From Chloroflexota bacterium (GTDB lineage: Bacteria > Chloroflexota > Anaerolineae > Anaerolineales > Anaerolineaceae): a stretch of DNA of 64,000 nucleotides. The stretch spans positions 1 to 64,000 of the forward strand of contig JAAYKH010000031.1 of NCBI GenBank assembly GCA_012522475.1, in the 5' to 3' direction. Positions 53,393-63,220 of the stretch are shown here, in pieces. Below the pieces are notes generated by a model. It was not told the DNA's origin, made no database searches, and was given only the letters and a program-made list of their open reading frames with translations. The position numbers and the translations under genes were made by a program. Position 1 is the first letter of the stretch. Each line of letters opens with the position of its first letter.

Positions 53393-54739
53393 TTAATCGA
53401 CCTCGTCAACAAAAAAATACTCGGTCAGGTTTTTCAGGTCACTTTCCCGATCAACATCCAGCAAGGCACGCTCATCAACCCACGGAAGGTAATCCACTTT
53501 AAAGGCGTTAAATACGGCTCTCCCGCCCTGGTCACCACGAACCTTTTCTAACGCGCCAAAGGTTTCTCTTGCAAACAGCACCGGGTTTCCCCTGCGCTCC
53601 CGGGTCATCGGGGCAGTGATTGGCCCGCGCACAGTATTGTGACGTTCGATCAATTGCCGTACCATAGGTACCGTTATTTGTGGCTGATCGCTGAGTAAAA
53701 ACAGCGCCCGGTCGCAATCATCGGGCAAGGTTTCCAAGCCGGCTTTTAACGATGAAGCCTGCCCCGATGCCCAATCGGGATTAAACACACACTGCACCGG
53801 CAGGTTCACAAGAGCGGTTTCAACCTCAGGTTGGTAAGCACCGGTGACCACAATCACCGGGTCTAACCCAGCCACAAGTGCAGTTTCAGCCACCTGAGCT
53901 ACAAATGGCCTACCGCGCCATGCTAAAAGCTGTTTGGGTTCGCCCAAACGTTCACTTCCCCCAGCCGCGAGGATAATCCCAGCCGTTCGGCTATGTGCGC
54001 TGAAGATTGGCCCTTCCGGCTCGGGCTGCATTAACGAGCCGATCAACACCCTGTGGTACACACCTTCCAGCGCATGCGCTAATCTGGCTCCCTGGGCTTG
54101 CCTAATTGCATCTTCTGCCTGGTTTAAAAACAGTGTTCGGCGCGCGCCATTGGGGATCCCTTTAAGCCCCCCAATTGTCGATGATAATAACTGCTCCACA
54201 TGTTCAACTCGGATGGCCTCACCTAAACCCAGGCCAGTGATTTGAGAAAACACCGCTGGCCTGTGGACAGAATCATCGTTCAAAGGTTTGCCCAATCCGC
54301 CCAACCCAGCCAGGACAACCACATGCGCAACCCAATCGGGAATGACGGGCTCATAGTCTGCTGGTGCCTTAATCAGGCGCTGGCGAGCGCCATCCGCTTC
54401 GATCAACAAAAACGCTTCACACTCGCGGCAAACCTGTGCCAGGGTTTCAAGCGTTTCCGGGCTCAAGCTCCCCCAACGGTCATGCTCATCAAGCACACCG
54501 GTGACTAAAAGCGTGTTTGTGTTTGCAATCTCGCTTTTGTTCACCTTATCTCGCGATGAAAGGATAAGATGTTTCTGAGCGATTCCCGTCTGCCAGCGCC
54601 CCAGGTGCGTGGTCGTGGTCATCACCACAGGGGCAGACAGTTCTTTGGCAAGGGCAGCCATGGCACTGGTTTTCCCACCGGCGCCCACAAAGGCAATCGT
54701 GTCTGCATCTTTCAGCCCAAGTGCCTGTGCAAATTGCAT
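53393..54739 (-). CDS. YqeC-MocA fusion: selenium-dependent hydroxylase accessory plus Moco nucleotidyltransferase
   Basis: Residues 1-235 match YqeC, a marker of selenium-dependent molybdenum hydroxylase systems: ADTIAFVGAGGKTSAMAALA, VVMTTTTHLGRWQTG, FLLIEADGARQRLIKAP and HRPAVFSQITGL. Residues about 255-448 are a MocA/MobA-type nucleotidyltransferase: GIILAAGGSERLGEPKQLLA, DRALFLLSDQPQIT and GPITAPMTRERRGNPVLFAR. That half would attach CMP to molybdopterin, the form used by xanthine dehydrogenase enzymes. The fusion couples the two steps physically. First of the maturation genes downstream of the enzyme genes on this strand. Confidence 0.88.
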   Translation of the reverse strand: MQFAQALGLKDADTIAFVGAGGKTSAMAALAKELSAPVVMTTTTHLGRWQTGIAQKHLILSSRDKVNKSEIANTNTLLVTGVLDEHDRWGSLSPETLETLAQVCRECEAFLLIEADGARQRLIKAPADYEPVIPDWVAHVVVLAGLGGLGKPLNDDSVHRPAVFSQITGLGLGEAIRVEHVEQLLSSTIGGLKGIPNGARRTLFLNQAEDAIRQAQGARLAHALEGVYHRVLIGSLMQPEPEGPIFSAHSRTAGIILAAGGSERLGEPKQLLAWRGRPFVAQVAETALVAGLDPVIVVTGAYQPEVETALVNLPVQCVFNPDWASGQASSLKAGLETLPDDCDRALFLLSDQPQITVPMVRQLIERHNTVRGPITAPMTRERRGNPVLFARETFGALEKVRGDQGGRAVFNAFKVDYLPWVDERALLDVDRESDLKNLTEYFFVDEVD

Positions 54740-54745
54740 GCGCTG

Positions 54746-55558
54746 CTATGTTCCCCACAAGGCGGCCCGGATCTCTGGCCGGGTTAATAGCGCTTCTAAC
54801 ACCCCGCCGCCAATCGCCAGGGTTTTATCTGAAACCGTCCAACAACGAAAATCTTCCAGCCTCGGGTCGATGTCGCCCACCTTTGTTCCTTGCTCCACCC
54901 AAATTCCCGGGTGAAGCAGGCCGCGCACAAGGCCCTCAAAAGGCGCGCTAACCTCCTGATCGGCCACCTTCAGCACCGGTTCGCCAGCCTTAACCCTGTC
55001 GCCAAAGTTAGTCAAGGTTTGTACACGCCCCTCCACGGGGGCATACAAGACCCGTTCCCGGTCATAGTTCCCCACCTTCATCGGGATGCCAGTGCTCGGC
55101 TCCGGGCTCCCCTGCCAGTAAGCCCGGCCAAGAAAATGCCCGCGATTGGTCTCAATGGCGACATGGCAATTTTCACCAGCGATGAAGCCTGGGCCCAATC
55201 CAACCACAAGGTCAGCAATCGTCAACGACAGGGGGGTAAACCGTTTTCGCATTCGGCAATCAACAATCACCAAAGGTTTACTTTCTGAAAGCAACCTCAA
55301 TTCGGGGTCAACGATTACCGGGACGATGCCTTCATTCCAGCATGAGGGCATCGCCGCCGGGGAGGAGATTAAGCGCCCGGTGATGCTCTCGATTGTAGTT
55401 TCACCATCGTAAACTGCCTGAGCGAACGCAACTGAACGCCGTACTGCCATGGGATGCGCGGTTTCAATCACTAAAAGAGGGATACCGACCCGATGCAAGC
55501 GTAAAACAACCCCGCTGGCAAGGTCACCGCCACCCCAAATAAGCGCAAAGGGTTTCAT
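54746..55558 (-). CDS. yqeB: YqeB/EF2563-type selenium-dependent molybdenum hydroxylase protein
   Basis: A 270-residue protein. It begins FALIWGGGDLASGVVLRLHR, followed by VIETAHPMAVRRSVAFAQAV and the conserved LVVGLGPGFIAGENCHVAIE. The end (HPGIWVEQGTKVGDIDPRLE and LAIGGGVLEALL) is typical of YqeB. YqeB occurs with SelD in organisms whose molybdenum hydroxylases carry a labile selenium; its chemistry is not proven. It overlaps the Mo-subunit gene by four bases and is followed by the YqeC-MocA gene. Confidence 0.9.
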   Translation of the reverse strand: MKPFALIWGGGDLASGVVLRLHRVGIPLLVIETAHPMAVRRSVAFAQAVYDGETTIESITGRLISSPAAMPSCWNEGIVPVIVDPELRLLSESKPLVIVDCRMRKRFTPLSLTIADLVVGLGPGFIAGENCHVAIETNRGHFLGRAYWQGSPEPSTGIPMKVGNYDRERVLYAPVEGRVQTLTNFGDRVKAGEPVLKVADQEVSAPFEGLVRGLLHPGIWVEQGTKVGDIDPRLEDFRCWTVSDKTLAIGGGVLEALLTRPEIRAALWGT

Positions 55559-57765
55559 TTAATTTTCCCTAATCCCCGCAGCACCCTTTCCGGCGTAAGC
55601 GGGAATTCGTTGAACCAAACCCCGGTCGCATCGTAGAGCGCGTGCATCACTGCTGGTGCCAGGGGTAAAAGAGGCATCTCAGCCATACCTCGTGCCCCGT
55701 ATGGCCCATTGGGTTCTGCATATTCAAGGACTATTGAGTCAATTTCATCCGGGATGTCCAAAACGGTTGGGATTAAGTAATTTGAGAGCAAACTGGTCTG
55801 AACATATCCATCTTTTTGGATGAAGTTTTCCAAAATCACGTATCCTGTAGCCTGTACCAACGCACCTTCAATCTGACCCACAACCTGAACTGGGTTAATT
55901 GCCTTCCCGACGTCATCCGCACAATAGATTTTCAACAAGTGCACTTCGCCGGTTTCTGTGTCAACTTCCAGCTCAACTACATCTGACACATACCCATAAG
56001 AAATATTCGGGTCACCTTCACCAGTGATCGGCGCCAAAGGCGTCGTGGCTGGCGCTCGATAAACATATTCACCGATTGCTGGTCGTTCTCCTGCAACCCA
56101 TTTTTCCTTAGCCAGCTTAGCTGCACCAATAACAGCATTACCTGCCATAAAGGTCATGCGAGAAGCTGAAACGCTGCCCGCATCGCCAGTTAACGCCGTA
56201 TCTGAGAAAACATTTTCAATCATCTCGTAGGGCACCCTCAGGGTTTCTGCAGCAAACTGGTTTACAACTGTATGCGTACCCTGGCCGACCTCGGCGGCAG
56301 CGTGGTACAACACAACCCGCTCGATTTCAGTTTCACCGTGTAGTTCAATCTTTGCATGGCAGGTTTCTTTCGCCCCAAAAGAAAAGCCTATATTTTTAAA
56401 AGCACAGGCCATGCCCCGGCCGCGCTTAATATGTTTGACGGATGCCATTTTCGGGGGTGTTTGCCAGCCTTCACCGGTTTTTTCCCATCCAGCCTTCACC
56501 GCGCAGGCTTCAACGACCGGTTTGATCGTCACGCCCTTGGGCGGTTTAATATTGGTACATAAAATCGAATCGTCTTCAATAAGGTTTCGCATGCGCAGTT
56601 CAACCGGATCCATTCTCAATGCTTCAGCCAGGCGATTAACTTGCATTTCTGCTTCGAACGCGCCTTGTGGTCCTCCAAAGCCGCGGAAAGCACCTGCTGG
56701 TACGTTATTGGTATAAACGGCTCGTGAATTTACGAGTACATTTGGAATCTCATAAGGGCCAACGCTCATCAAAGTCGCATTGCCGAGCACCTTGTTAGAA
56801 GTGTACACATATGCACCACCATCCGCAGTCACATCGACCTGCGCGGCTATAATTCTTCCATCGCTGGTGGCGCCCCATTTTGCCACCAATTTATAAGCGT
56901 GACGTTTATGATGCCCGATGATGGATTCTTCCCGGCTCCAGACAATCTTCACCGGCCGACTGATCTCACGATCCTGAAGGTGTTTGGCAGCCAAAGCCAG
57001 CACAATCTGTACTGACATATCTTCGCGACCGCCAAATGCACCGCCAATAGCCGGGTAGATCACCCGTACCTGCTCTATGGGAAGATCCAGGGCATGTGCA
57101 ATCTGTTTGCGGTCTTCATGAGTCCACTGACCGGCCACCACAACCGTCACCCGTCCTTCTTCATCAATATAGCTGATCCCGGCCTCTGGTTGAAGGTAAG
57201 CATGTTCCTGCATCGGGGTGCGATATTCGCCTTCAACAATGACATCACAATCACGAAAAGCAGATTCCACATCGCCGTGCTGGATCTGGTACTGGAGGAA
57301 GATGTTCGAATCACGATCGGGATGCAACAAAACTGGATCATCTTTTAAAGCAGATTCTATTGAATCAACCAGTGGCAGGTCTTCATAATCGACAGTGATT
57401 TTCTGACATGCCTCAGCCGCAATTTGCTCTGTTTCAGCCACAACCAGAGCCACATTATCACCGACATATCGCACGCGGTCTGCAAAGGGTTTGGATGAGC
57501 CCGGCCCGCATAAAACCGGCTGGTCATTCGTGCCCAGACCGTATTCATTCACGGGTACATCTTTCGCGGTTAATACAGCCAAAACACCGGGGACCGCCTC
57601 CGCTGCAGTTGTATCAATCGCTCTGATCACTGCATGAGGGCGCCCAGAAAATAAGATCTTCATATAGGTCTGGTCTGGCAGATTAATATCGGCGGGGTAA
57701 AGCGCCTTGCCCTTTACCTTATCTTTGACGTCAACACGGATTACAGATTTACCAATTGTTACCAT
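55555..57765 (-). CDS. Xanthine dehydrogenase-family molybdenum-binding subunit (separate chain)
   Basis: A 736-residue Mo-hydroxylase large subunit: N-terminal a/b-hammerhead (VNEYGLGTNDQPVLC), IGGAFGGREDMSVQI, AFRGFGGPQGAFEAEMQVN (Mo-pterin and Phe/Arg substrate positions), GQGTHTVVNQFAAETL, and GARGMAEMPLLPLAP, whose Glu is the catalytic base. All active-site elements are present. No [2Fe-2S] domain on this chain; it is provided by the 476-residue neighbour. With YqeB, YqeC and XdhC it fits purine or N-heterocycle hydroxylation. Confidence 0.92.
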   Translation of the reverse strand: MVTIGKSVIRVDVKDKVKGKALYPADINLPDQTYMKILFSGRPHAVIRAIDTTAAEAVPGVLAVLTAKDVPVNEYGLGTNDQPVLCGPGSSKPFADRVRYVGDNVALVVAETEQIAAEACQKITVDYEDLPLVDSIESALKDDPVLLHPDRDSNIFLQYQIQHGDVESAFRDCDVIVEGEYRTPMQEHAYLQPEAGISYIDEEGRVTVVVAGQWTHEDRKQIAHALDLPIEQVRVIYPAIGGAFGGREDMSVQIVLALAAKHLQDREISRPVKIVWSREESIIGHHKRHAYKLVAKWGATSDGRIIAAQVDVTADGGAYVYTSNKVLGNATLMSVGPYEIPNVLVNSRAVYTNNVPAGAFRGFGGPQGAFEAEMQVNRLAEALRMDPVELRMRNLIEDDSILCTNIKPPKGVTIKPVVEACAVKAGWEKTGEGWQTPPKMASVKHIKRGRGMACAFKNIGFSFGAKETCHAKIELHGETEIERVVLYHAAAEVGQGTHTVVNQFAAETLRVPYEMIENVFSDTALTGDAGSVSASRMTFMAGNAVIGAAKLAKEKWVAGERPAIGEYVYRAPATTPLAPITGEGDPNISYGYVSDVVELEVDTETGEVHLLKIYCADDVGKAINPVQVVGQIEGALVQATGYVILENFIQKDGYVQTSLLSNYLIPTVLDIPDEIDSIVLEYAEPNGPYGARGMAEMPLLPLAPAVMHALYDATGVWFNEFPLTPERVLRGLGKIK

Positions 57766-57783
57766 GATTGCTCCTATTCGCCT

Positions 57784-59205
57784 TTAAGCCCCATCGTTAC
57801 CGTGCTTCAGATGGCTGGCACTTTCAATCGCTTCGACGATCTTATAATAACCGGTACAGCGGCACAGGTTTCCAGTGATCGCCTGTCGAATCTCCGCTTG
57901 TGTCGGTGTCTCTCGCTCTTCAAGAAGTTTGGCCGCGGCCATCACAAACCCCGGCGTACAAAATCCGCATTGGACTGCACCGTGTTCAATAAAGGCCTCC
58001 TGAACCGGGTGTAAAGTTTCACCATCGCTCATGCCTTCAATGGTCACAATCTCAGCGCCGTGCGCTCGGGGTGCCGGCACCAGACAACTCATCACCGCCC
58101 TGCCATCCAGATAAACGGTGCAGGCGCCGCATTCACCTTCGGCACACCCCTCTTTTGTGCCGGTTAATCCGGCTTCGTCGCGAATTAAATTCAGCAATGT
58201 TTTTTCAAAACCAGTTGTAAAACGGAATTCCTTACCATTGATCCAGGTATGAATCTCCTCACCCGTCCAGGGCAGTTTCGGCTTTTGGGTGTTTGTCCCC
58301 ATTCCCATGAGCAAGATTGGCTCACTTGGGATTAGTGTTTTATCAACGCCATCTTTTACGGCGGTCAATGCTCGTTTTGCGATCACACCCATCATATAAG
58401 CTCTGTAATCAGCTGAGCCGCGCACATCCGAAATAGGATGTGCTGCCCTGGTCACCAATTTAACTGCATCTTTGATAACTGCTTCGGTAAGCTCTTTGCC
58501 AACAAGGAAAGTCTCTGCCTCCTCGGCATGGATAATTGTTGGTGCGGCTGCCCCCAGTGTAATTTGGGCGCTTTCGATCAATTCCTCTTGAAATGAAAGC
58601 AAAACACTGATATTAATCACAGAGATTGCCTGGGCTTTGCGCAACGCTGTTTTAATAAAAAACGATTCCTGGTGAGCGTCAAGCGCCGGGAAAAATACAT
58701 CAATAATAATTTCATCGTTATTCATCACGGTTTTGCGCACACCGGTATAAAAATCAGCCAGAGGTACAAATCGTTCGCCACGCGTTGAAACCAGCTTGAG
58801 CGTCGCCCCCAACGCCATCAGGGGACTGATGGCATCGTTCGCAGGTGATGCTGTTACCAAATTACCAACCACCGTACCGCGATTACGGATTTGGGGCGAA
58901 CCAATTTCCCAACTGGCCTGCAAAAGAGCAAAGGCTTTTTCCCGTATGAGCGGTGAGGCCAAGATATGGTTATGCGTTACCAGCGGGCCAATGTGGATCA
59001 AACCCGCTTCATCTTCGACAATTTCATCTAATAAACCAGGGATTTTTGTAATATCGATAATGGTATTAACACCCTGACGAACACCGCGTTCCAATTCGAG
59101 GATCAAATCGGTGCCACCGGCGATAATTCGTGCCGAATTTCCTTCCTCTGCTAACTTCCTAACGGCATCCTCAATTGAATCTGCTAAAATGTATTTTTTC
59201 CACAT
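57784..59205 (-). CDS. FAD-binding subunit fused to [2Fe-2S] subunit of a molybdenum hydroxylase
   Basis: Residues about 1-285 form a CoxM-type FAD domain (ARIIAGGTDLILELERGV, GNLVTASPANDAISPLMALG), and residues about 310-470 the two [2Fe-2S] clusters: GCAEGECGACTVYLDG with downstream C, and HGAVQCGFCTPGFVMAA, then GNLCRCTGYYKIVEAI. Usually these are separate chains (XdhB and XdhC/CoxS) or arranged with the [2Fe-2S] part first; here FAD comes first. This protein would feed electrons between FAD, clusters and the Mo subunit at 55555. The start is taken at ATG 59205; an in-frame TTG at 59214 is possible. XdhC ends just before. Confidence 0.88.
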   Translation of the reverse strand: MWKKYILADSIEDAVRKLAEEGNSARIIAGGTDLILELERGVRQGVNTIIDITKIPGLLDEIVEDEAGLIHIGPLVTHNHILASPLIREKAFALLQASWEIGSPQIRNRGTVVGNLVTASPANDAISPLMALGATLKLVSTRGERFVPLADFYTGVRKTVMNNDEIIIDVFFPALDAHQESFFIKTALRKAQAISVINISVLLSFQEELIESAQITLGAAAPTIIHAEEAETFLVGKELTEAVIKDAVKLVTRAAHPISDVRGSADYRAYMMGVIAKRALTAVKDGVDKTLIPSEPILLMGMGTNTQKPKLPWTGEEIHTWINGKEFRFTTGFEKTLLNLIRDEAGLTGTKEGCAEGECGACTVYLDGRAVMSCLVPAPRAHGAEIVTIEGMSDGETLHPVQEAFIEHGAVQCGFCTPGFVMAAAKLLEERETPTQAEIRQAITGNLCRCTGYYKIVEAIESASHLKHGNDGA

Positions 59206-59210
59206 ACGCT

Positions 59211-60011
59211 TCAATCTCCAAATTCTGCCCTTTGAAAATGTTTTTTCATCTGGTTGTAATGAGCGATGATTTCAGCCAGAACGCTTATCGCAATTTCATT
59301 GGGTGTTTCTGCATGTATAAACAGCCCAATTGGCGATTTAATCCTCGCCAAGGCTTCACTTGTAACCCCTTTTTCAATTAATTTTTCCTGGGTGTGCGCC
59401 CAGCGCCGTTTTGAACCGATCAGGCCGATATAAGGTACATCTGTCTCTAAAAGCGCGGGCAATCCCTCGACATCGACCTCCGAACCCCGGGTGACCAACA
59501 CCAGGTAAGTGCGATTGTTCAGCGACAGTTGCTCCGGGATCTGGTGCATAGGGATTGGCAAGTAAAGGTCGGCCCCTGGTGTCCTCTCCGGGGTGCAGAG
59601 TTCAACTCGATCGTCACTTAACACGACGCGAAACCCAAGCCACTTTGCAAGATGGACAATAGGCTGGCCAACATGCCCGGCTCCGACAACCACAACGGTT
59701 GGCAATTCGAGAAACGGCTCAATGAAGACCGTTACAACCCCACCGCATAGACCTGCATCACCTTTTTCCGGGTCGACCAGATCATAGGTTAAAAACCGCG
59801 TTTTCCCATCCTTAAACGATGTCATTGCTTCAGTATGAACCCGGTTTTCAACCTCGCCGCCACCAATCGTGCCCTCAAAACGACCATCGCTGTAAACCAG
59901 CATTTTCGCACCAGCTTGCCGCGGTGTGGACCCCTTGGTGTTCACGATCGTACACAAAACAACAGCTTCCCCCCCATCCAATGCCTCGTTTAACAGGTTA
60001 AAAATTTTCAT
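59211..60011 (-). CDS. XdhC/CoxI-family molybdenum hydroxylase maturation protein
   Basis: A 266-residue protein: GEAVVLCTIVNTKGSTPRQ and KMLVYSDGRFEGTIGGGEVE near the start, and a Rossmann segment VVVVGAGHVGQPIVHLAKWL. XdhC proteins bind sulfurated Moco and insert it into the large subunit. This is the first gene of the downstream five-gene set (xdhC, FAD-2Fe2S, Mo, yqeB, yqeC-mocA). A structured leader lies before it. Confidence 0.9.
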   Translation of the reverse strand: MKIFNLLNEALDGGEAVVLCTIVNTKGSTPRQAGAKMLVYSDGRFEGTIGGGEVENRVHTEAMTSFKDGKTRFLTYDLVDPEKGDAGLCGGVVTVFIEPFLELPTVVVVGAGHVGQPIVHLAKWLGFRVVLSDDRVELCTPERTPGADLYLPIPMHQIPEQLSLNNRTYLVLVTRGSEVDVEGLPALLETDVPYIGLIGSKRRWAHTQEKLIEKGVTSEALARIKSPIGLFIHAETPNEIAISVLAEIIAHYNQMKKHFQRAEFGD

Positions 60012-60029
60012 TGTGAATCCTCAAACAAA

Positions 60030-60160
60030 CCTAAAGCAATTGGTGTCAATTAATTTTTCTTCGCGCCCAGATCTTGCGCTAAGCATCCACCGCTAGGCAA
60101 CCAGCGGTAAGGCAGGTGAGTTAAATCTCCAGAGGACACCATTGTCCACAAACACCTAGA
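60030..60160 (-). ncRNA. Candidate structured leader RNA before xdhC
   Basis: Within the 205-base gap, the minus strand forms several short paired segments: AGGTG...CACCT enclosing GGAC-aatggt-GTCC, then CCGCT-ggttgcct-AGCGG, and GCGC-aagatctgg-GCGC. The loop/stem element GGTGTC can instead pair with GACACC nearer the start codon, so two alternative folds are possible. It matches no riboswitch class that I recognise. This is a weak, manual call. Confidence 0.25.
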
Positions 60161-60216
60161 TATTTTACAACAGGTCACATTTATTTGGAATTATTGGTCT
60201 GTAAACCTCAATCTTT

Positions 60217-63200
60217 TTATTTTTCATTGGATGTTGTTAATACTTTCCAAATTTTCTCCGGTAAAGCCGGTATCTCGTGCAATGAAACACCACAGGCGTC
60301 TAAAATCGCATTGCCAACAGCCGGCGCTACCCCATCCAAAGGGATTTCTGCAACCGCTTTGGCGCCAAAGGGGTGAGAATGTTCGTAAGTCTCTACGAAG
60401 ATGGTCGTTAGCTCAGGCATTTCATCCGCCCGAAAAATATGATAGTCCACAAGGTCACGTTCTCTAGCGTGACCAAGCTCATCGTACACCATTTCTTCAC
60501 TGACCGCATAGCCCAACGCCTGGGCCATCCCGCCCTCAACCTGACCGGAGGCTGTAATCGGGTTGATGATCACACCACCATCAACAGCCATGACCAGTTT
60601 ATCAACCGTAACCATACCGCTTACAGTATCGACGGTTACCTCGGCAAACTGGGCAGCAAACGGCGGCGGTGCCACGGGCGAAACGTGCGAGGCAACAGCC
60701 ATAATTTGTACTTGATCGGTTTCATGCAGTGCATGCAGCCCAATTTCTTCAAAACTGAAAGCATCTCCCGATGGGGCAATTGCTTTTCGATCCTCAAGGA
60801 TGATCTCATCTGGGTCTACCTGATAATCTTTTTCGGCAAACATTAAGGCAGCCCGTTCGCGCACTTGTTCGGCAACTTTGTCGGCAGCCTTGCAAACAGC
60901 CGCGCCAGAAATATAGGTTGTACTCGAAGCGTAGGCGCCTTTATCAAAAGGCGTAAAATCTGTGTCCGATGAATATACCAGGATGTCTTCTAATGGTACA
61001 CCCAGGGTTTCAGCAGCCATTTGGCCCAGCACCGTATCTGAACCGGTGCCCAAATCTGTGGCGCCCACCAGCAAGTTAAATGAACCGTCGTCATTCATCT
61101 TGATACTGGCACCGCCCATATCCAAATAGGGGATTGCGGTTCCCTGCATCACCATGGCAACGCCAATGCCCTTGCGCAGATGCTCACTGCCAGGAACCTT
61201 ACGCCATTCCGGGTTACCAAACTTATGGTCCCACGCAATCGCCATTCTTCCCTGGTTAACGCATTCTTCCAGGCCCATGGTGTAGACAATCTCAGGTTTT
61301 GGTTCACGTCCTTCACTCCAGGCGGTACTGAAGGGGTGCAATTCTCCAGGTCTGAGCGCATTCTTCAATCGGAAGGCAATGGGGTCCATGTCCAAAGCCC
61401 TGGAAATTGTCTCCATATGGCGCTCGACCGGCCAAAACCCCTGGGGCACGCCGTAACCGCGAAATGCACCCGAGGGTGGCGTATTGGTATACACAACATC
61501 GCTATAAAACCGGATATTGGGTTGCTGGCGATAGGCGCCGTCGCCAACATAAAGCGCCATAGCTTTATGCCCGGTATTACCTGCCACAGTCAGGGCGTGG
61601 CATCCATAGGCGCCCGTGTCACTCAGGGCGTACATTTCATTTGCTGTAATCGTGCCGTCGTGCTTCACACCTGTCTTCAGCCGAATGCGCATGGGATGTC
61701 GCGCCCTTGAAGCGATAAATTCTTCTTCACGCGTCATCTCGTAAATGACTGGGCGCCCGGTGGCAATGGTCAGATGAGCAGCTACATCTTCAATCTGAAC
61801 TTCCTGCTTACCGCCAAAACCGCCCCCAATGCGCGGTTTAATGACCCGAATGCGTTTGACCGGCAGGTCAAGCACGGGGGCAAGCTGTCGTCGCACGTGG
61901 AAGGGAACTTGTGTGCTGGTTTGGATCACCAGGCGGTCATCTTCATCCCAGTATGTAATCACCACATGCGGTTCAATATGCGCTTGCTGAACTTTGGGCA
62001 CAATATATTCCGCCTCAAAGATACGGTCTGCCTCAGCAAAACCCTGCTCAACGTCGCCGATATCCACACGGATTTCCGCAGCCAGGTTGCGTGATGGATC
62101 TGAATCGACAAAGTTCACATATTCGTCTTCATCGTGGATAATGGGTGCACCTTCATCCATCGATTGGGTTGGGTAGATAAGCGCGGGCAGTATTTCATAG
62201 TCTACATGGATTAATTTAAGCGCCGCCTCGGCGATTTCTATCGTTTCAGCAGCAACAAAAGCCACCCGGTCCCCCACAAAGCGGACTTTTTTATCCAACG
62301 AAAACATGTCTAAGGGGCCAGGAATCGGGTGCGACTGTCCAGCGGTTGAATAAGCCACCCGAGGCAAATCCTTCCAGGTTAATACAGCGGCCACACCGGG
62401 CAAAGCTTCCGCAGCAGAAGTGTCAATCTGTTTAATCAGCGCGTGGGCATGCGGGCTATGCAAAACCTTAGCCACCAGCATTCCACGCCTTTCAAAGTCT
62501 GCTGTAAAGGCAGGCTTCCCTTGGACCAGTTTAACTGCATCCACCTTTGGTTCTGCGTGGCCAACCGTCTTCATTGGTGAACGACCTTCAACCACCTTCA
62601 GCCATGGAAAGAATTTCGTTTCGTTCATGGTTCCACCCCTCGGTTCGGCAGGGGTCCCATCATCATCAGATTTGGCGTCAAAAACCAAGAAGTCGCCAAT
62701 ATCAAAGGGCTCATCAATGGGAGGCACATGTTCACCGCGTATAATCGCTGCAGCGCGCATCACAGCTTGAACGGGCTTTAAATAGCCTGTACAGCGACAC
62801 AAGACGCCTGATAGTGCATCACGGACCTCTTCTTCAGAAGGAGAAGGGGTCTTATCCAACAACGCTTTGGCAACCAACACCATGGCTGGTGTGCAGTAAC
62901 CGCACTGGATTGCGCCGGTATCTACAAAAGCCTGCTGGATAATGTGCAAACCTTCTGTATGCTTCCAGCCTTGTTTCGGGTGTTCACCCAGGCTTTCTAC
63001 GGTCTGGATCATGTGACCTTCTGCCTGAGCAGTCAACATCGTACAGCTATTCACCGGTTTTTCGTCAAAAAGCACGGCACATGCGCCGCATTCTCCTTTT
63101 TCACAGCCGCCATATTTAACGCTGAAAAAGCCAAGCCGGCGCAGCGTCTCAAGTAAGCGCTCGCCTGCAGGTACGTTCAGGGGGTACTCTTGATGATTAA

Positions 63201-63219
63201 TATTCAATATCACTTTCAT
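60217..63219 (-). CDS. [2Fe-2S]-molybdenum subunit fusion of a xanthine dehydrogenase-family enzyme
   Basis: A 1000-residue protein from ATG 63219 (GAGG upstream). The N-terminal 160 residues are the two-cluster [2Fe-2S] domain: YGGCEKGECGACAVLF, then GAIQCGYCTPAMVLVAKALL, and LCRCTGYLKPVQAVM. The Mo domain follows from about 215: RIGGGFGGKQEVQI, AFRGYGVPQGFWPVERHME, GTGSDTVLGQMAAETL, and GAKAVAEIPLDGVAP with the base Glu. Electrons reach the FAD protein encoded directly upstream at 63221. It is thus a second enzyme, with its [2Fe-2S] module on the Mo chain rather than on the FAD chain. Confidence 0.92.
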   Translation of the reverse strand: MKVILNINHQEYPLNVPAGERLLETLRRLGFFSVKYGGCEKGECGACAVLFDEKPVNSCTMLTAQAEGHMIQTVESLGEHPKQGWKHTEGLHIIQQAFVDTGAIQCGYCTPAMVLVAKALLDKTPSPSEEEVRDALSGVLCRCTGYLKPVQAVMRAAAIIRGEHVPPIDEPFDIGDFLVFDAKSDDDGTPAEPRGGTMNETKFFPWLKVVEGRSPMKTVGHAEPKVDAVKLVQGKPAFTADFERRGMLVAKVLHSPHAHALIKQIDTSAAEALPGVAAVLTWKDLPRVAYSTAGQSHPIPGPLDMFSLDKKVRFVGDRVAFVAAETIEIAEAALKLIHVDYEILPALIYPTQSMDEGAPIIHDEDEYVNFVDSDPSRNLAAEIRVDIGDVEQGFAEADRIFEAEYIVPKVQQAHIEPHVVITYWDEDDRLVIQTSTQVPFHVRRQLAPVLDLPVKRIRVIKPRIGGGFGGKQEVQIEDVAAHLTIATGRPVIYEMTREEEFIASRARHPMRIRLKTGVKHDGTITANEMYALSDTGAYGCHALTVAGNTGHKAMALYVGDGAYRQQPNIRFYSDVVYTNTPPSGAFRGYGVPQGFWPVERHMETISRALDMDPIAFRLKNALRPGELHPFSTAWSEGREPKPEIVYTMGLEECVNQGRMAIAWDHKFGNPEWRKVPGSEHLRKGIGVAMVMQGTAIPYLDMGGASIKMNDDGSFNLLVGATDLGTGSDTVLGQMAAETLGVPLEDILVYSSDTDFTPFDKGAYASSTTYISGAAVCKAADKVAEQVRERAALMFAEKDYQVDPDEIILEDRKAIAPSGDAFSFEEIGLHALHETDQVQIMAVASHVSPVAPPPFAAQFAEVTVDTVSGMVTVDKLVMAVDGGVIINPITASGQVEGGMAQALGYAVSEEMVYDELGHARERDLVDYHIFRADEMPELTTIFVETYEHSHPFGAKAVAEIPLDGVAPAVGNAILDACGVSLHEIPALPEKIWKVLTTSNEK

Positions 63220-63220
63220 C

